This document shows, in pieces, positions 1 to 8,626 of a stretch of DNA of 27,007 nucleotides. The stretch is taken from IMG/VR virus record IMGVR_UViG_3300025818_000145, positions 1 through 27,007 of that record; one strand, given 5' to 3'. The number at the start of each line of letters is the position of its first letter. Within the stretch, counting starts at the first letter, position 1. The notes under the pieces are model-generated. The model ran no database searches and was not told the DNA's origin. It was given only the letters and a program-made list of their open reading frames with translations. The DNA comes from a virus. The position numbers and the translations under genes were made by a program.

Positions 1-1
1 A

Positions 2-285
2 GGTAATCAAGGACATCAAGGACATCAAGGTGATACGGGTGCACAAGGAGATGTTGGTGCACAAGGTAATCAAGGACATCAAGGACATCAAGGTGATACT
101 GGTGCACAAGGTAATCAAGGACATCAAGGACATCAAGGTGATACCGGAGCACAGGGAAATCAAGGATATCAAGGTGATACTGGAGCACAGGGTAATCAAG
201 GACATCAAGGTGATACCGGAGCACAGGGAAATCAAGGTTATCAAGGCGATGATGGTGCTCAAGGATTCCAAGGTGAAGCTGGAGG
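2..285 (+). repeat. Tandem collagen-coding repeat
   Basis: Short tandem DNA units built from GGACATCAA, GGTAATCAA and GGTGATACNGGNGCACAA recur in phase with the codons, giving periods of 9, 36 and 45 bases. The array encodes the Gly-X-Y part of the collagen-like protein. Such near-identical units are prone to slippage, so copy number probably varies between relatives. The array also opens a long spurious ORF in another frame. Confidence 0.85.
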
Positions 286-994
286 TGGAGGCGGCGGTGG
301 TGGATTTGACACCGGAATCACAACCTCTGCTTATGCTTCTTCATCGGATGATATTGATGGATTCACTGCTATTGGTGTCACTTTCCCGGCAACTGCAAGT
401 AAGAGATATGTCATTGAAAGTGTGCACATCACAAATGTGACAGCAAGTGATTTGTATGTGACCACTAGAATGGATTATGATGGTGGACAGAATGTTCCAA
501 TTACGAATAAAATTATTGTTCCTTATCAAGGTGCACTAGAAGTTGTTGATCAACCACTGGTCGCAAATCCATCAGACAATCTTCGTTTTGCTTCTTATGC
601 TGGTCTCGGAACTAATCCTGCAGGAGTTGCAAATGGTCTTGATTGTTGGATTACATATAAGCAAGATGATGCAACGGATTATATTGGAATCGGTTCAAAT
701 ATTACTGCAACCACAGATCAAACAGTCTTTACTTCTGTCACTAATCCATCAGTAATTAATACGATTGTGCTTGCAAATTATAGTGATACTGTAGATGTTG
801 ATGCATCTATTTCTATTTTCAGAGGTGGTTCTGTTCGTGTTGGATATCTGGCATATAATCTTACGATTCCTCAAAACAGCAATGTTCAGATTCTTCCAAG
901 ACAAAAGAGAATCGAAGCCACTGATACAATTGTTGCCACAGCATCAGTTGCAAATGCTTTAACTGTGAATGTTGCAGGCAAATATATAACCTGA
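2..994 (+). CDS. Collagen-like tail fibre/virion protein, C-terminal part (5' end outside window)
   Basis: The reading frame is open from base 2 to the TGA/TAA region at 994, so the gene begins upstream of the window. An apparent GTG start at 422 is only an internal codon. The first ~95 visible residues are a strict Gly-X-Y collagen-like repeat (GNQ, GHQ, GDT, GAQ triplets), followed by an eight-glycine run and a beta-rich C-terminal region of about 230 residues. Collagen-like stalks joined to globular heads are typical of phage fibres and form trimers. The visible repeat contains no proline or lysine, so stability would come from Gln/Thr/Asp/His triplets rather than hydroxyproline. The C-terminal region seems to hold two similar beta units (about 398-600 and 752-991), each ending in a 'D-[NT]-[LI]-x3-A-S' pattern. 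The call as a structural fibre is an inference from architecture and neighbours. Confidence 0.8.
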   Translation, partial: GNQGHQGHQGDTGAQGDVGAQGNQGHQGHQGDTGAQGNQGHQGHQGDTGAQGNQGYQGDTGAQGNQGHQGDTGAQGNQGYQGDDGAQGFQGEAGGGGGGGGFDTGITTSAYASSSDDIDGFTAIGVTFPATASKRYVIESVHITNVTASDLYVTTRMDYDGGQNVPITNKIIVPYQGALEVVDQPLVANPSDNLRFASYAGLGTNPAGVANGLDCWITYKQDDATDYIGIGSNITATTDQTVFTSVTNPSVINTIVLANYSDTVDVDASISIFRGGSVRVGYLAYNLTIPQNSNVQILPRQKRIEATDTIVATASVANALTVNVAGKYIT

Positions 995-1021
995 TATAAT
1001 TAGAATATTTGATTTGAATAT

Positions 1022-1600
1022 ATGTTTAATATTAAACAGGGGGATATTTTTCCTACCAGGTTTTATAGTGTAGATATTTTTGAGCACGATGAAAATCAAA
1101 AATATAAAAACTTTTTGATTGATATGTCGAAAAAGACACCCGGAACTGTGAGGAGTAATCGTGGTGGGTGGCAGAGTGAAACAAATTTGTGGGAACATGA
1201 AGTATTCAAACCACTACTAGAAAAGACGACGGCAATTACTCAAAGTATTATTGAAAATTTATCAAAGAATCGTCCACAGATGGTGATTCGTTCAATGTGG
1301 GGTAATATAAATCCAAAAGGTGGAATGAACTTTACCCATGTTCATCCATCTGGCTGGATGAGTGGAGTTTACTATATACAATTGCCACAGGGAACAGATG
1401 TAATTAACTTTGAGGATCCAAGACCTGCAAGAATGATGGATTTTCAAATGTCTTGTATTGTGAACGATGAATACTTTGCACACAATCCTAAAGTTGGTGA
1501 ACTGCTTTTGTTTCCTTCTTGGCTTCCACACTTTGTTCTTCCAAATACATCTGATGAAGAACGAATTTCAATCTCATTTAATATCGAACTAATAGTATGA
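1022..1600 (+). CDS. Putative 2OG-Fe(II) oxygenase (TIGR02466-like)
   Basis: This 192-aa protein matches the TIGR02466/2OG-FeII_Oxy_5 pattern of phage-borne 2-oxoglutarate/iron dioxygenases. The double-stranded beta-helix signature is visible: T105-H106-V-H108-P, then 'SGVYYIQLP', then 'FEDPRP', and a second metal-side histidine in 'WLPHFVLPN' (H170), with R181 placed to bind 2-oxoglutarate. It would hydroxylate an unknown substrate; a protein or glycan of the virion or host is the usual guess. It follows the collagen-like gene by 27 bases, and its stop overlaps the next start (ATGA at 1597), so the two are probably translationally coupled. No clear ribosome binding site precedes the ATG. Confidence 0.8.
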   Translation: MFNIKQGDIFPTRFYSVDIFEHDENQKYKNFLIDMSKKTPGTVRSNRGGWQSETNLWEHEVFKPLLEKTTAITQSIIENLSKNRPQMVIRSMWGNINPKGGMNFTHVHPSGWMSGVYYIQLPQGTDVINFEDPRPARMMDFQMSCIVNDEYFAHNPKVGELLLFPSWLPHFVLPNTSDEERISISFNIELIV

Positions 1601-2256
1601 GCGTTTTAATTGCACTGCCTTGTTATGGTGGAATCGTTAGTGATAAGACTGCCAAAGGGTTATTTAATCTTGGAAAAGAATTAAGAACAAATCAAATTGA
1701 TCATGGATTAATCACTCTGGCAAATGAGAGTTTGATTACCAAAGGTCGGTCAAGAATTGCCAACTTCTTTATCAATAACACACAATATGAATATGTAATG
1801 TTTATTGATGCGGACATTGGATTTGAACCACAAGATGTATTAAAACTTTTATCATATCAAAGAGATATTGTTTGTGGAGCTTATCCTATGAAGAGTATTC
1901 CATTACAATACAATTATAATATTTCACAACCACCATTAGCAGAGGATGGATTGATTAAGATTGATAGTATTGGATTTGGGTTTGCTCTTATTCACCGTAG
2001 AGTTTTTGATAAAATTCGTGAGAACTATGAGGATTTAAAATATACTCCTTCACTGGGACACTCATCTTATCCAATCACAGAAGCAGAATATCATAATTCA
2101 TATCATTATTTTAATGAACTCAAAAAAGATATGGCATTCTTACCAGAGGATTTTTCATTCTTTGAGAGAGCAAGTAGTGTTGGATTTACATCATGGTTAG
2201 ACACAAGTATTAAATTGTGTCATGTTGGTTCTCATGTCTTCCAGGAGAATAAATAA
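1597..2256 (+). CDS. Small GT-A-fold glycosyltransferase-like protein
   Basis: This 219-aa protein has an N-terminal beta strand (MSVLIALPCYGG), an 'ITKGRSRIAN' segment, and a DXD-type metal/sugar-nucleotide motif in 'VMFIDADIGFEP' (D71-A-D73), followed by 'SIGFGFALIHRRVFDKI'. These are features of compact GT-A glycosyltransferases found in marine T4-like phages. It would transfer a sugar from a nucleotide donor; the acceptor is unknown. The gene overlaps the upstream oxygenase by 4 bases, which suggests paired expression. It is shorter than typical bacterial GT2 enzymes and has only the catalytic core. The last codons overlap a late-promoter-like octamer that would serve the next gene. Confidence 0.72.
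   Translation: MSVLIALPCYGGIVSDKTAKGLFNLGKELRTNQIDHGLITLANESLITKGRSRIANFFINNTQYEYVMFIDADIGFEPQDVLKLLSYQRDIVCGAYPMKSIPLQYNYNISQPPLAEDGLIKIDSIGFGFALIHRRVFDKIRENYEDLKYTPSLGHSSYPITEAEYHNSYHYFNELKKDMAFLPEDFSFFERASSVGFTSWLDTSIKLCHVGSHVFQENK
2248..2255 (+). promoter_or_regulatory. T4-like late promoter motif AATAAATA
   Basis: This octamer matches 7 of 8 positions of the T4 late consensus TATAAATA and lies 21 bases before the start of the 640-aa kelch-like gene. It overlaps the TAA stop of the glycosyltransferase gene. Confidence 0.5.
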
Positions 2257-2276
2257 AAAAAATAGTGTACTGATAA

Positions 2277-4199
2277 ATGTCTGGAGTTTTTGGTTTATCG
2301 GATGTAAGAACGGAGCAAATAGATAGAACCTGGCCAGAATTTACGAATTATGGTTATTTTGTTGGTGGTGTAGCTCCTCCTGGATTTGCAGAGTCACGTA
2401 TTGATCGATTTGAGATAGCAACGGAAACAATAAGTCAACCACCTAACTTTAGTCAGTATAGCTCTGGTCAAGCAATTTCGGATGCTGTAGAAGCTTCTTC
2501 ATCAGAATATGGTTATATTGCTGGAGGTGATAATAGAGGAGGTAGTCCTGCAGCGAGAAGTTATATACGTAGAATTGATTTTTCACACGAACTTGATAGT
2601 GTTGTAGGGATCACACAAATTCCTGCCACACTACCTGCGAATCAGGACAACATGGCATCAATTTCCACCCCACAATATGCATATTTTGGTGGTGGTGCTG
2701 CTCCTTATGTGTGTAATATTCATAGACTTGAATTCTCATCAGAAACAATGTCTACAGATGCTTCAAATCTCACACAAAATAGAGGATTTCTTGCAGGTGT
2801 ATCTGGTTCTCAATATGGATATTTTTGTGGAGGATTTTCCACTCCACCTCCAACCAGACATTCTACAATTGATAGGATGGATTTTTCTACAGAAACTGGA
2901 AGTGTTCCTCCTGTTGAAGGTCAATTGACAGTTGGAAGAAGTCACCTCAATTCTTTTGAGAGTTCAGAACATGGTTATATTGTTGGTGGTTTGACACCGG
3001 TTGTTTGTACCGTTGACCGATTAGATTTTTCTTCAGAAACTGTTGCGGCAACTACAGGAGTACCTGAAATAATAGCGGCAGGAATAGATTTTTCTGTTAA
3101 AGAATATGGTTATATTGGTGGTAATGGCCCAGGAGCAAAATCCACTATCTATAGATTTGAGTTTTCATCCGAAACATTTTCAGCACCAGGAGCAATTTTA
3201 AGTAGTGTGAGGGGTTATGGTTCTGGAGTTAGAGACAGTAGTCGTATAAAACCAAATTCACTGAAAGGAACTGATATTGATGGAGTTCCTATTTCCAGCA
3301 CTTATGGATATTTTATTGGTGGTTTTTCTTTTAGTACTCCACCTCCGGTCACTAGTTATCACACTACTATTGACCGCATCAATTATTCTACCGAAACTGT
3401 ATCGTCTAATATATCTCCTAGAGGATATTTATCTTCACCAGGAAGAAATGGTGCAGGAGCAGTATCTAATTTCAATTATGGGTATGTTGCTGGTGGACTT
3501 TCTCCAATTAAAACAACAGTTGAAAAGATGGATTTTACTAATGAAATTACATCATTACCGGGAAATAATTTATCTCAAGCAAGAGCATATTTAGCAGGAG
3601 TTTACAATAATAATTATGGATATTTTTGTGGAGGATTCCATCCAACACCAGCATATTATAGCACTATTGATCGTATTGATTTTTCTACAGAATCTGTATC
3701 AACTCCTCCGGTAAAAATGAATAATGAATTGAGTATACCTAATGGTGGAACCGTATTTAATCCAAGTTATGCATATATAACTGGATTTAACGGATATGTT
3801 TGTACTATTGACCGATTAGAATTTTCTACAGAAACAATGGTAGAACCATCCCAGCAATTAACTAGAGCGGCTTTGGGTTTTGGTACATTGCAGAATTCAA
3901 ATTATGGTTATTTTTGTTCTGGAAGAACTTCACCAACTGTGCGTCCGGCAGTCATAGATCGTATGGATTTTTCAAATGAAACTGTAAGTTCACCTATTGG
4001 CAATGTGTCTCAAGCAAGACCGGGTTTAGCAGGAGTTTACAATAATAATTATGGTTATCTTGGTGGAGGAGAAATACCACCACTTAGTCCTGATTATGTC
4101 TGTACAATTGACCGATTAGAATTTTCAAATGAAACAGTATCGGAACCAAGTTCAGAATTGACAAGAAGTAGAAGCAATGCCAGAGGCCTCTCAAACTAA
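2277..4199 (+). CDS. Kelch-like 12-repeat fibre protein, paralog 1
   Basis: This 640-aa protein has a short N-terminus (MSGVFGL...WPEFT) and then 12 repeats of 45-58 residues. Each begins with a [N/E/Q/S/T]-Y-G-Y-[FIV]-x-G-G motif and contains '[ST]TIDR[LIM][DE]FS[ST]ET'. The order GG, then D-x-[FS]-[ST]-x-E-T, then an Arg near 'LTQAR', resembles kelch blades, so two six-bladed beta-propellers are plausible. Repeats 1-6 and 7-12 are divided by a linker around residues 325-342 with 'GTDIDGVPISS'. Its repeats are more diverged from each other than those of the other two paralogs. Neighbours suggest a receptor-binding or adhesion structure. The fold and role are inferred; no enzyme motif is visible. 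The start is the ATG at 2277, with no obvious Shine-Dalgarno. Confidence 0.75.
   Translation: MSGVFGLSDVRTEQIDRTWPEFTNYGYFVGGVAPPGFAESRIDRFEIATETISQPPNFSQYSSGQAISDAVEASSSEYGYIAGGDNRGGSPAARSYIRRIDFSHELDSVVGITQIPATLPANQDNMASISTPQYAYFGGGAAPYVCNIHRLEFSSETMSTDASNLTQNRGFLAGVSGSQYGYFCGGFSTPPPTRHSTIDRMDFSTETGSVPPVEGQLTVGRSHLNSFESSEHGYIVGGLTPVVCTVDRLDFSSETVAATTGVPEIIAAGIDFSVKEYGYIGGNGPGAKSTIYRFEFSSETFSAPGAILSSVRGYGSGVRDSSRIKPNSLKGTDIDGVPISSTYGYFIGGFSFSTPPPVTSYHTTIDRINYSTETVSSNISPRGYLSSPGRNGAGAVSNFNYGYVAGGLSPIKTTVEKMDFTNEITSLPGNNLSQARAYLAGVYNNNYGYFCGGFHPTPAYYSTIDRIDFSTESVSTPPVKMNNELSIPNGGTVFNPSYAYITGFNGYVCTIDRLEFSTETMVEPSQQLTRAALGFGTLQNSNYGYFCSGRTSPTVRPAVIDRMDFSNETVSSPIGNVSQARPGLAGVYNNNYGYLGGGEIPPLSPDYVCTIDRLEFSNETVSEPSSELTRSRSNARGLSN
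2346..4199 (+). repeat. 12 kelch-like protein repeats (6+6), paralog 1
   Basis: Twelve degenerate units of about 135-175 bases were counted by eye from the YGY-x-GG motifs, six on each side of the GTDIDGVPISS linker near base 3267-3300. Identity between units is low at the DNA level compared with the two downstream paralogs. Confidence 0.75.
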
Positions 4200-4200
4200 C

Positions 4201-4208
4201 ACTAAATA
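4201..4208 (+). promoter_or_regulatory. T4-like late promoter motif ACTAAATA
   Basis: A [A/C]TAAATA octamer lies in the gap after the kelch-like gene and ends 21 bases before the ATG at 4230, the same spacing as several other genes here. Confidence 0.5.
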
Positions 4209-4229
4209 ATCAAAACTACATTATTGTAT

Positions 4230-5867
4230 ATGAAGTCCGGAGCAACTGAAAGTTCTTTTTATTATCTTGCTCAACATTATACTTTTCCAGAGAATGTTGA
4301 TGTTAAGAGAACGACGAATGAAATTATAAAGTCCAATAAACAGTATAAAATTATCTGGGCTCATGATAATTGTGACCAGATGGGACACAAAGACCTTCCA
4401 CAATATGTGAATAAAATTGATGGCATTGTTTGTGTTTCGAACTGGGAACGAGAGCAGTATATAAAGTATAAAAGAGCACCAGCAGAGAAACTTCATGTAA
4501 TTCCAAACGGAGTTCATGATATGTTTCGTCCTTCTGGAAAACCAAAATCAAAAACTTGTATCTTTTTTTCTGCACCACATAAAGGAGTTGCACCTTTAGT
4601 TCCAATTTGGAAGGAAGTTATTAAACATCATCCAGATGCAAAACTCAAAGTGTTTTCTTCGATGTCTCTTTATGGTGATATTCAACCAGGAGAAGGTGAC
4701 AATGAAACAATCACAGGACCAAATGGATTAGAGCCATCACCATTTATTTCTGTTTATAAAGAACTTCAGAAACTTCCTGGTGTTGAGTATTCACCTTGTA
4801 TTGATCGTGAAGAGTTGCTACCTCATATTCAGGATGCAGCTTTTTATATTCATCCCAATGTTTGGGAGGAAACTTTTTGTGTATCATTAGCAGAAGCAAT
4901 GTCTTGTGGATGCTTTCCAATAACAACAGACATGGGAGCACTTCCAGAAACGGCAAATGGAATTGGAAAGTTTATTCCAATGTCAGGAAAAAACACACCA
5001 AGAGGATGGATACCTGACGAAACATTTCATAAAAACTTTGCCGAAGAAATGATTCGTGCTTTTCATTTCTTTGATGTTGCAAGAGATGAATATTATCAGG
5101 CATCAGAACTGATATCAAATTATGCAATAGAAAATTATAATTGGAAAAGAGTTGCTGGACTGTGGAAAAGTTATATTGAAAAGTATGATGATTATTATGA
5201 AAGATTTTCCGAAATCTTAATGACTCCATATGATCATATTGATTATCTCTATCAGATGAAGTATGAGCAATCAATAAATCCAAAAGTGATTTATGATATT
5301 GGTTCCAATTGTTTGCACTGGTCAAAGGTTGCACAAATGGTATGGAAAGATTCTAATATTTTTCATGTTGATGGATATGACCAATTCGAATCTCTCTATA
5401 AAAATAAGAAAGTTAATTATGCCATTGAGGTATTAAGTTCAGTAGATGATAAAGTTGTAACTTATTTTCAGAATGCCAGAAATCATGGAGGGTGTTCTTA
5501 TTATGAATTAAACTATAAGGATTTTCCTTATAATCAAAATGCATTTAGAAATCAACATTACTCTGAAGTTAAGAGAAGGACAAAGACTTTAGATACTCTA
5601 ATCAGAGAGAAAGGATGGCCAAAACCTGACTTGATTAAGATGGATGTTCAGGGATGTGAATTAGATATTATCAAAGGTGCTGTTAGTGCTATTAAATATT
5701 GTCCGAATATTATTCTTGAGTTGCAAAACAAAGAGTATATGAAAGGTGCTCCAATGAGAGATGAAGTCATTTCTTATATGAAATCGATTGGATATGTTCT
5801 GTCTTCACACTTTACACAAAACTCATCTGATGCTGATGGAGATTATCACTTCTCCAAACATAAATAA
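4230..5867 (+). CDS. Glycosyltransferase (GT4-like) fused to FkbM-family methyltransferase
   Basis: The ATG at 4230 gives 545 aa; an in-frame TTG lies two codons upstream. The N-terminal ~340 residues look like a GT-B retaining glycosyltransferase of family 4 type: 'DGIVCVSNWERE', 'VIPNGV', and the donor-binding E-x7-E motif in 'WEETFCVSLAEAMSCG' (E214 and E222), then 'TDMGALPE'. From about residue 350 the protein is an FkbM-type SAM-dependent methyltransferase with the SAM loop 'YDIGSN' (D356-N360) and the signature 'IKMDVQGCELDIIKGA' (D472-V-Q-G-C-E477). One polypeptide could therefore add a sugar and O-methylate it or a neighbouring group. The acceptor is unknown; fibre proteins or the host envelope are candidates given its place between two kelch-like genes. 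The N-terminal Rossmann half is short compared with bacterial GT4 enzymes. Confidence 0.82.
   Translation: MKSGATESSFYYLAQHYTFPENVDVKRTTNEIIKSNKQYKIIWAHDNCDQMGHKDLPQYVNKIDGIVCVSNWEREQYIKYKRAPAEKLHVIPNGVHDMFRPSGKPKSKTCIFFSAPHKGVAPLVPIWKEVIKHHPDAKLKVFSSMSLYGDIQPGEGDNETITGPNGLEPSPFISVYKELQKLPGVEYSPCIDREELLPHIQDAAFYIHPNVWEETFCVSLAEAMSCGCFPITTDMGALPETANGIGKFIPMSGKNTPRGWIPDETFHKNFAEEMIRAFHFFDVARDEYYQASELISNYAIENYNWKRVAGLWKSYIEKYDDYYERFSEILMTPYDHIDYLYQMKYEQSINPKVIYDIGSNCLHWSKVAQMVWKDSNIFHVDGYDQFESLYKNKKVNYAIEVLSSVDDKVVTYFQNARNHGGCSYYELNYKDFPYNQNAFRNQHYSEVKRRTKTLDTLIREKGWPKPDLIKMDVQGCELDIIKGAVSAIKYCPNIILELQNKEYMKGAPMRDEVISYMKSIGYVLSSHFTQNSSDADGDYHFSKHK
5859..5866 (+). promoter_or_regulatory. T4-like late promoter motif CATAAATA
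   Basis: This octamer overlaps the TAA stop of the GT-FkbM gene and lies 32 bases before the next ATG, which also has an AGGAG ribosome binding site at 5890-5894. Confidence 0.5.
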
Positions 5868-5898
5868 AAAAAATTGAACTGATATCTATAGGAGTTCT

Positions 5899-6744
5899 AT
5901 GTCAAATAATTATAAAGAAATTGCTCTTGCAAAATCCGATGAAGTTCTTGATGAGAGTAATGAATTTATGCTCAAGGTTCTTGCGGAGTGTGATCGTTGG
6001 AAAGAATCTGAAAGAGAACTTGCACAAGGAAGGTCAAACTTCCAGATTGAAAAGTTTATCGTTCATGATAATTTTACCATTCCATCAGCATTCAAAGCTG
6101 CAATTATCAACCGCAAGTCTGTGGCAGAGAACCTTCTAAATGGAATTCAGGATGCAAAGAAAATTGTAAGAGAGTTTCATTATAAGTGGGAAGGTAAAGA
6201 TAAAACTCAACCAATCTGGTGGAAGAATCGTGAAGGTGGTGAAGACCTTTGTTGGTATGATATTGATGAATTCAATTTTCATCGTTTTATTGATGGATTG
6301 AATGCTGGATTCAAAGCACAGACAACTGAACTTGAATTCTTTGATAAATTGATTGAAAGATTAATCGAATTGAACGGTGGTCATCCTCCAACAAAAGAAG
6401 AATTTGATGCCGATCAACCAGTTTATTGGGAAAGAAGATTTGCCAACCAGGCTCTTGATGAACTTCTTGCTGCACAAACAGGAGTCTCTGGTGGTAATAT
6501 TCGTTCTATGAGAAGAGCAACCGCACCAACAGTTCTTGAGGATGATGTGAATCGTATTAAGGAAGGCTATGCAGATCCAAGCAATTCAATCGCATTCCTT
6601 GAGAGTCTTCAGAGACATGTTGCTTCTGGTATTGAGGAAATTAGTGGACTATCAAATAATATTCTTCAAGGAAGAAAGGAGCAAACAAAACAATTAAGTG
6701 AGGAAAAAGTTTCGTTATTTAACGAAGAACTTCGCAAAAAATAA
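5899..6744 (+). CDS. Hypothetical helical protein between kelch-like genes
   Basis: I do not recognise a named domain in this 281-aa protein. It is rich in charged residues and predicted by eye to be mostly alpha-helical, with likely coiled-coil stretches at about 1-45 and 235-281. The middle is rich in tryptophan and aromatic residues ('PIWWKNREGGEDLCWYDIDEF'). No signal peptide or membrane segment is seen. It has one of the better Shine-Dalgarno sites in the region (AGGAG five bases before the ATG) and a late-promoter octamer upstream, so good late expression is likely. It ends 4 bases before the next kelch-like gene, which has no promoter motif of its own, so the two are probably co-transcribed. 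It could be a fibre-associated structural or chaperone protein; this is a guess from position only. Confidence 0.7.
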   Translation: MSNNYKEIALAKSDEVLDESNEFMLKVLAECDRWKESERELAQGRSNFQIEKFIVHDNFTIPSAFKAAIINRKSVAENLLNGIQDAKKIVREFHYKWEGKDKTQPIWWKNREGGEDLCWYDIDEFNFHRFIDGLNAGFKAQTTELEFFDKLIERLIELNGGHPPTKEEFDADQPVYWERRFANQALDELLAAQTGVSGGNIRSMRRATAPTVLEDDVNRIKEGYADPSNSIAFLESLQRHVASGIEEISGLSNNILQGRKEQTKQLSEEKVSLFNEELRKK

Positions 6745-6748
6745 GTAA

Positions 6749-8602
6749 ATGCCATCAGATGTTTTTGGGTTAGATGTAGTTTATGATAGACAGGTCGATT
6801 CTAATTGGCCAGAGTCTGCGAATTATGGTTACTTTGGTGGTGGTATTGCTCCACCTTTTGTTTGTACAATAGACCGCATAGATTTTTCTAGTGAAACTGT
6901 ATCGGAACCAAGTAGTGAATTAACTCAAGCAAGATATCTGTTAGCAGCAGTTTCTAATTCTAATTATGGTTACTTTGGTGGTGGTTATGCTCCACCACCT
7001 TTTGTTTGTACAATAGACCGATTAGATTTTTCTAGTGAGACCGTAACAGCACCAAGTAGTAATTTAACTCAAGCAAGAAACGGTTTAGCGGCAGTTTCTA
7101 ATTCTAATTATGGTTACTTTGCTGGTGGTTTATTTAATTCATCTTATCTTTGTACAATCGACCGTATAGATTTTTCTAGTGAAACTGTATCGGAACCAAG
7201 TAGTGAATTAACTCAAACAAGACAGGGTTTAGCAGCAGTCTCAAATTCTAATTATGGATACTTTGCTGGTGGTACAGCTCCACCTTTTGTTTGTGCCATT
7301 GACCGACTAGATTTTTCTAGTGAGACTGTAGCAGTGCCACCAGTAGGAGATCAATTAACTCAAGCAAGATATCAATTAACAGCAGTCTCAAATTCTAATT
7401 ATGGATACTTTGCTGGTGGTACAGCTCCACCTTTTGTTTGTACCATTGACCGACTAGATTTTTCTAATGAGACTGTATCGGAACCAAGTAGTGAATTAAC
7501 TCAAGCAAGATATATTTTAGCAGCAGTCTCAAATTCCAATTATGGTTACTTTGCTGGTGGTAGTGTTCCAGCTATTGTTTGTACCATTGACCGTTTAGAT
7601 TTTTCTAATGAAACTGTATCGGAACCAAGCAGCAACTTAACTCAAGCAAGAAGTTATTTAGCGGCAGTTTCTGATGGAAAATCAATAAACGCAAAAGGAG
7701 TTAAAAAAGGAACTGATGTTAATGGAGTTCCCATCTCTAGCACTTATGGATACTTTGGTGGTGGTGATGCTCCAGGTGTGGGTGTAGTATGCACCATTGA
7801 TCGTATTGATTTTTCAAATGAAACGACATCAGTTCCATCAGTTGATAATCAATTAAGTGCTGCGAGGGATGATTTAACGGCAGTTTCTAATTCTAATTAT
7901 GGATATTTTGCTGGTGGTTTTTCTCCACCTTTTATTTGTACTATTGACCGTTTAGATTTTTCTAACGAAATTACATCAATACCAAGTAGTCAATTGACTA
8001 GAAAAAGGGGAGATTTATCATCACTCTCTAATTCAAATTATGGTTATTTTGGTGGTGGTGCTAATCCACTCAGTACTTCTACTGTTGATCGTATAGATTT
8101 TTCAAATGAAACTGTATCTGAACCTAGTTCAGATTTAACTCAAGCACGGCATGAACTTGCGGCAGTATCTAGTTCTAGTTATGGATACTTTGCCGGAGGA
8201 AATCCCCTTCGTAGCACGATTGATAGATTAGATTTTTCTAATGAAACTATAATTGTCCCTCCAGTAGGAAATCATTTACCACAGGCTAGATCATTATTAT
8301 TTGGAGTTTCTGATTCTAATTATGGTTACTTTGCTGGTGGTTCTCCTCCAGCACATTCTACTGTTGACCGTTTGGATTTTTCTAATGAGACTACATCAGC
8401 TCCATCACCAGAATTAGGAACGACAAGATTAGGACTTTCTGGAGTTTCTAATTCTAATTATGGTTACTTTGCTGGTGGAGATAATCCTTCCATTGGCTTT
8501 CTCAGTAGTTTTGATCGCATAGAATTTTCTACTGAGACTATTTCAGCACCAGCAAATAATTTACCTCAACCAAGAGGTACTTTAGCAGGAGTCTCAAACT
8601 AA
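6749..8602 (+). CDS. Kelch-like 12-repeat fibre protein, paralog 2
   Basis: This 617-aa protein has the family N-terminus (MPSDVFGL...WPESA) and 12 very regular repeats of about 47 residues of the form 'NYGYFAGG-x5-8-CTIDRLDFSNETVS', then 'EPSSELTQAR', then 'LAAVSNS'. Repeats 1-6 and 7-12 are divided by a linker containing 'KGTDVNGVPISS' (about residues 319-331). The arrangement predicts two six-bladed kelch-type propellers. Repeats of the first half are close to identical, including silent sites. A 63-base segment at 7448-7510 is identical to segments in paralog 3. The cysteine before TIDR recurs in most units and could support disulphides or metal binding, but this cannot be told from sequence. 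The start has no clear ribosome binding site; coupling to the gene ending at 6744 is likely. Confidence 0.77.
   Translation: MPSDVFGLDVVYDRQVDSNWPESANYGYFGGGIAPPFVCTIDRIDFSSETVSEPSSELTQARYLLAAVSNSNYGYFGGGYAPPPFVCTIDRLDFSSETVTAPSSNLTQARNGLAAVSNSNYGYFAGGLFNSSYLCTIDRIDFSSETVSEPSSELTQTRQGLAAVSNSNYGYFAGGTAPPFVCAIDRLDFSSETVAVPPVGDQLTQARYQLTAVSNSNYGYFAGGTAPPFVCTIDRLDFSNETVSEPSSELTQARYILAAVSNSNYGYFAGGSVPAIVCTIDRLDFSNETVSEPSSNLTQARSYLAAVSDGKSINAKGVKKGTDVNGVPISSTYGYFGGGDAPGVGVVCTIDRIDFSNETTSVPSVDNQLSAARDDLTAVSNSNYGYFAGGFSPPFICTIDRLDFSNEITSIPSSQLTRKRGDLSSLSNSNYGYFGGGANPLSTSTVDRIDFSNETVSEPSSDLTQARHELAAVSSSSYGYFAGGNPLRSTIDRLDFSNETIIVPPVGNHLPQARSLLFGVSDSNYGYFAGGSPPAHSTVDRLDFSNETTSAPSPELGTTRLGLSGVSNSNYGYFAGGDNPSIGFLSSFDRIEFSTETISAPANNLPQPRGTLAGVSN
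6821..8602 (+). repeat. 12 kelch-like protein repeats (6+6), paralog 2
   Basis: Units average about 141 bases. Repeats 1-6 are strongly conserved in DNA, for example 'CTAATTATGG', 'CTGGTGGT' and 'ACTCAAGCAAGA' in nearly every unit. Repeats 7-12, after the linker at about 7700-7740, are more diverged. Confidence 0.82.
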
Positions 8603-8605
8603 ATA
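8598..8605 (+). promoter_or_regulatory. T4-like late promoter motif ACTAAATA
   Basis: The octamer is formed across the TAA stop (8600-8602) of paralog 2 and ends 21 bases before the paralog 3 ATG. An AAGGA ribosome-binding-like sequence lies at 8612-8616. Confidence 0.52.
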
Positions 8606-8626
8606 CAACATAAGGAAATAGATATC

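Noticed and set aside
30-440. Long plus-strand ORF rich in VIKDIKDIK repeats
   Set aside because: It is the +1 frame shadow of the collagen-coding repeat; the true frame (from base 2) runs on without a stop into the C-terminal domain ending at 994.
422-994. Stand-alone 190-aa gene starting at GTG 422
   Set aside because: The same frame is open upstream to the window edge and encodes the Gly-X-Y stalk, so this is an internal codon.
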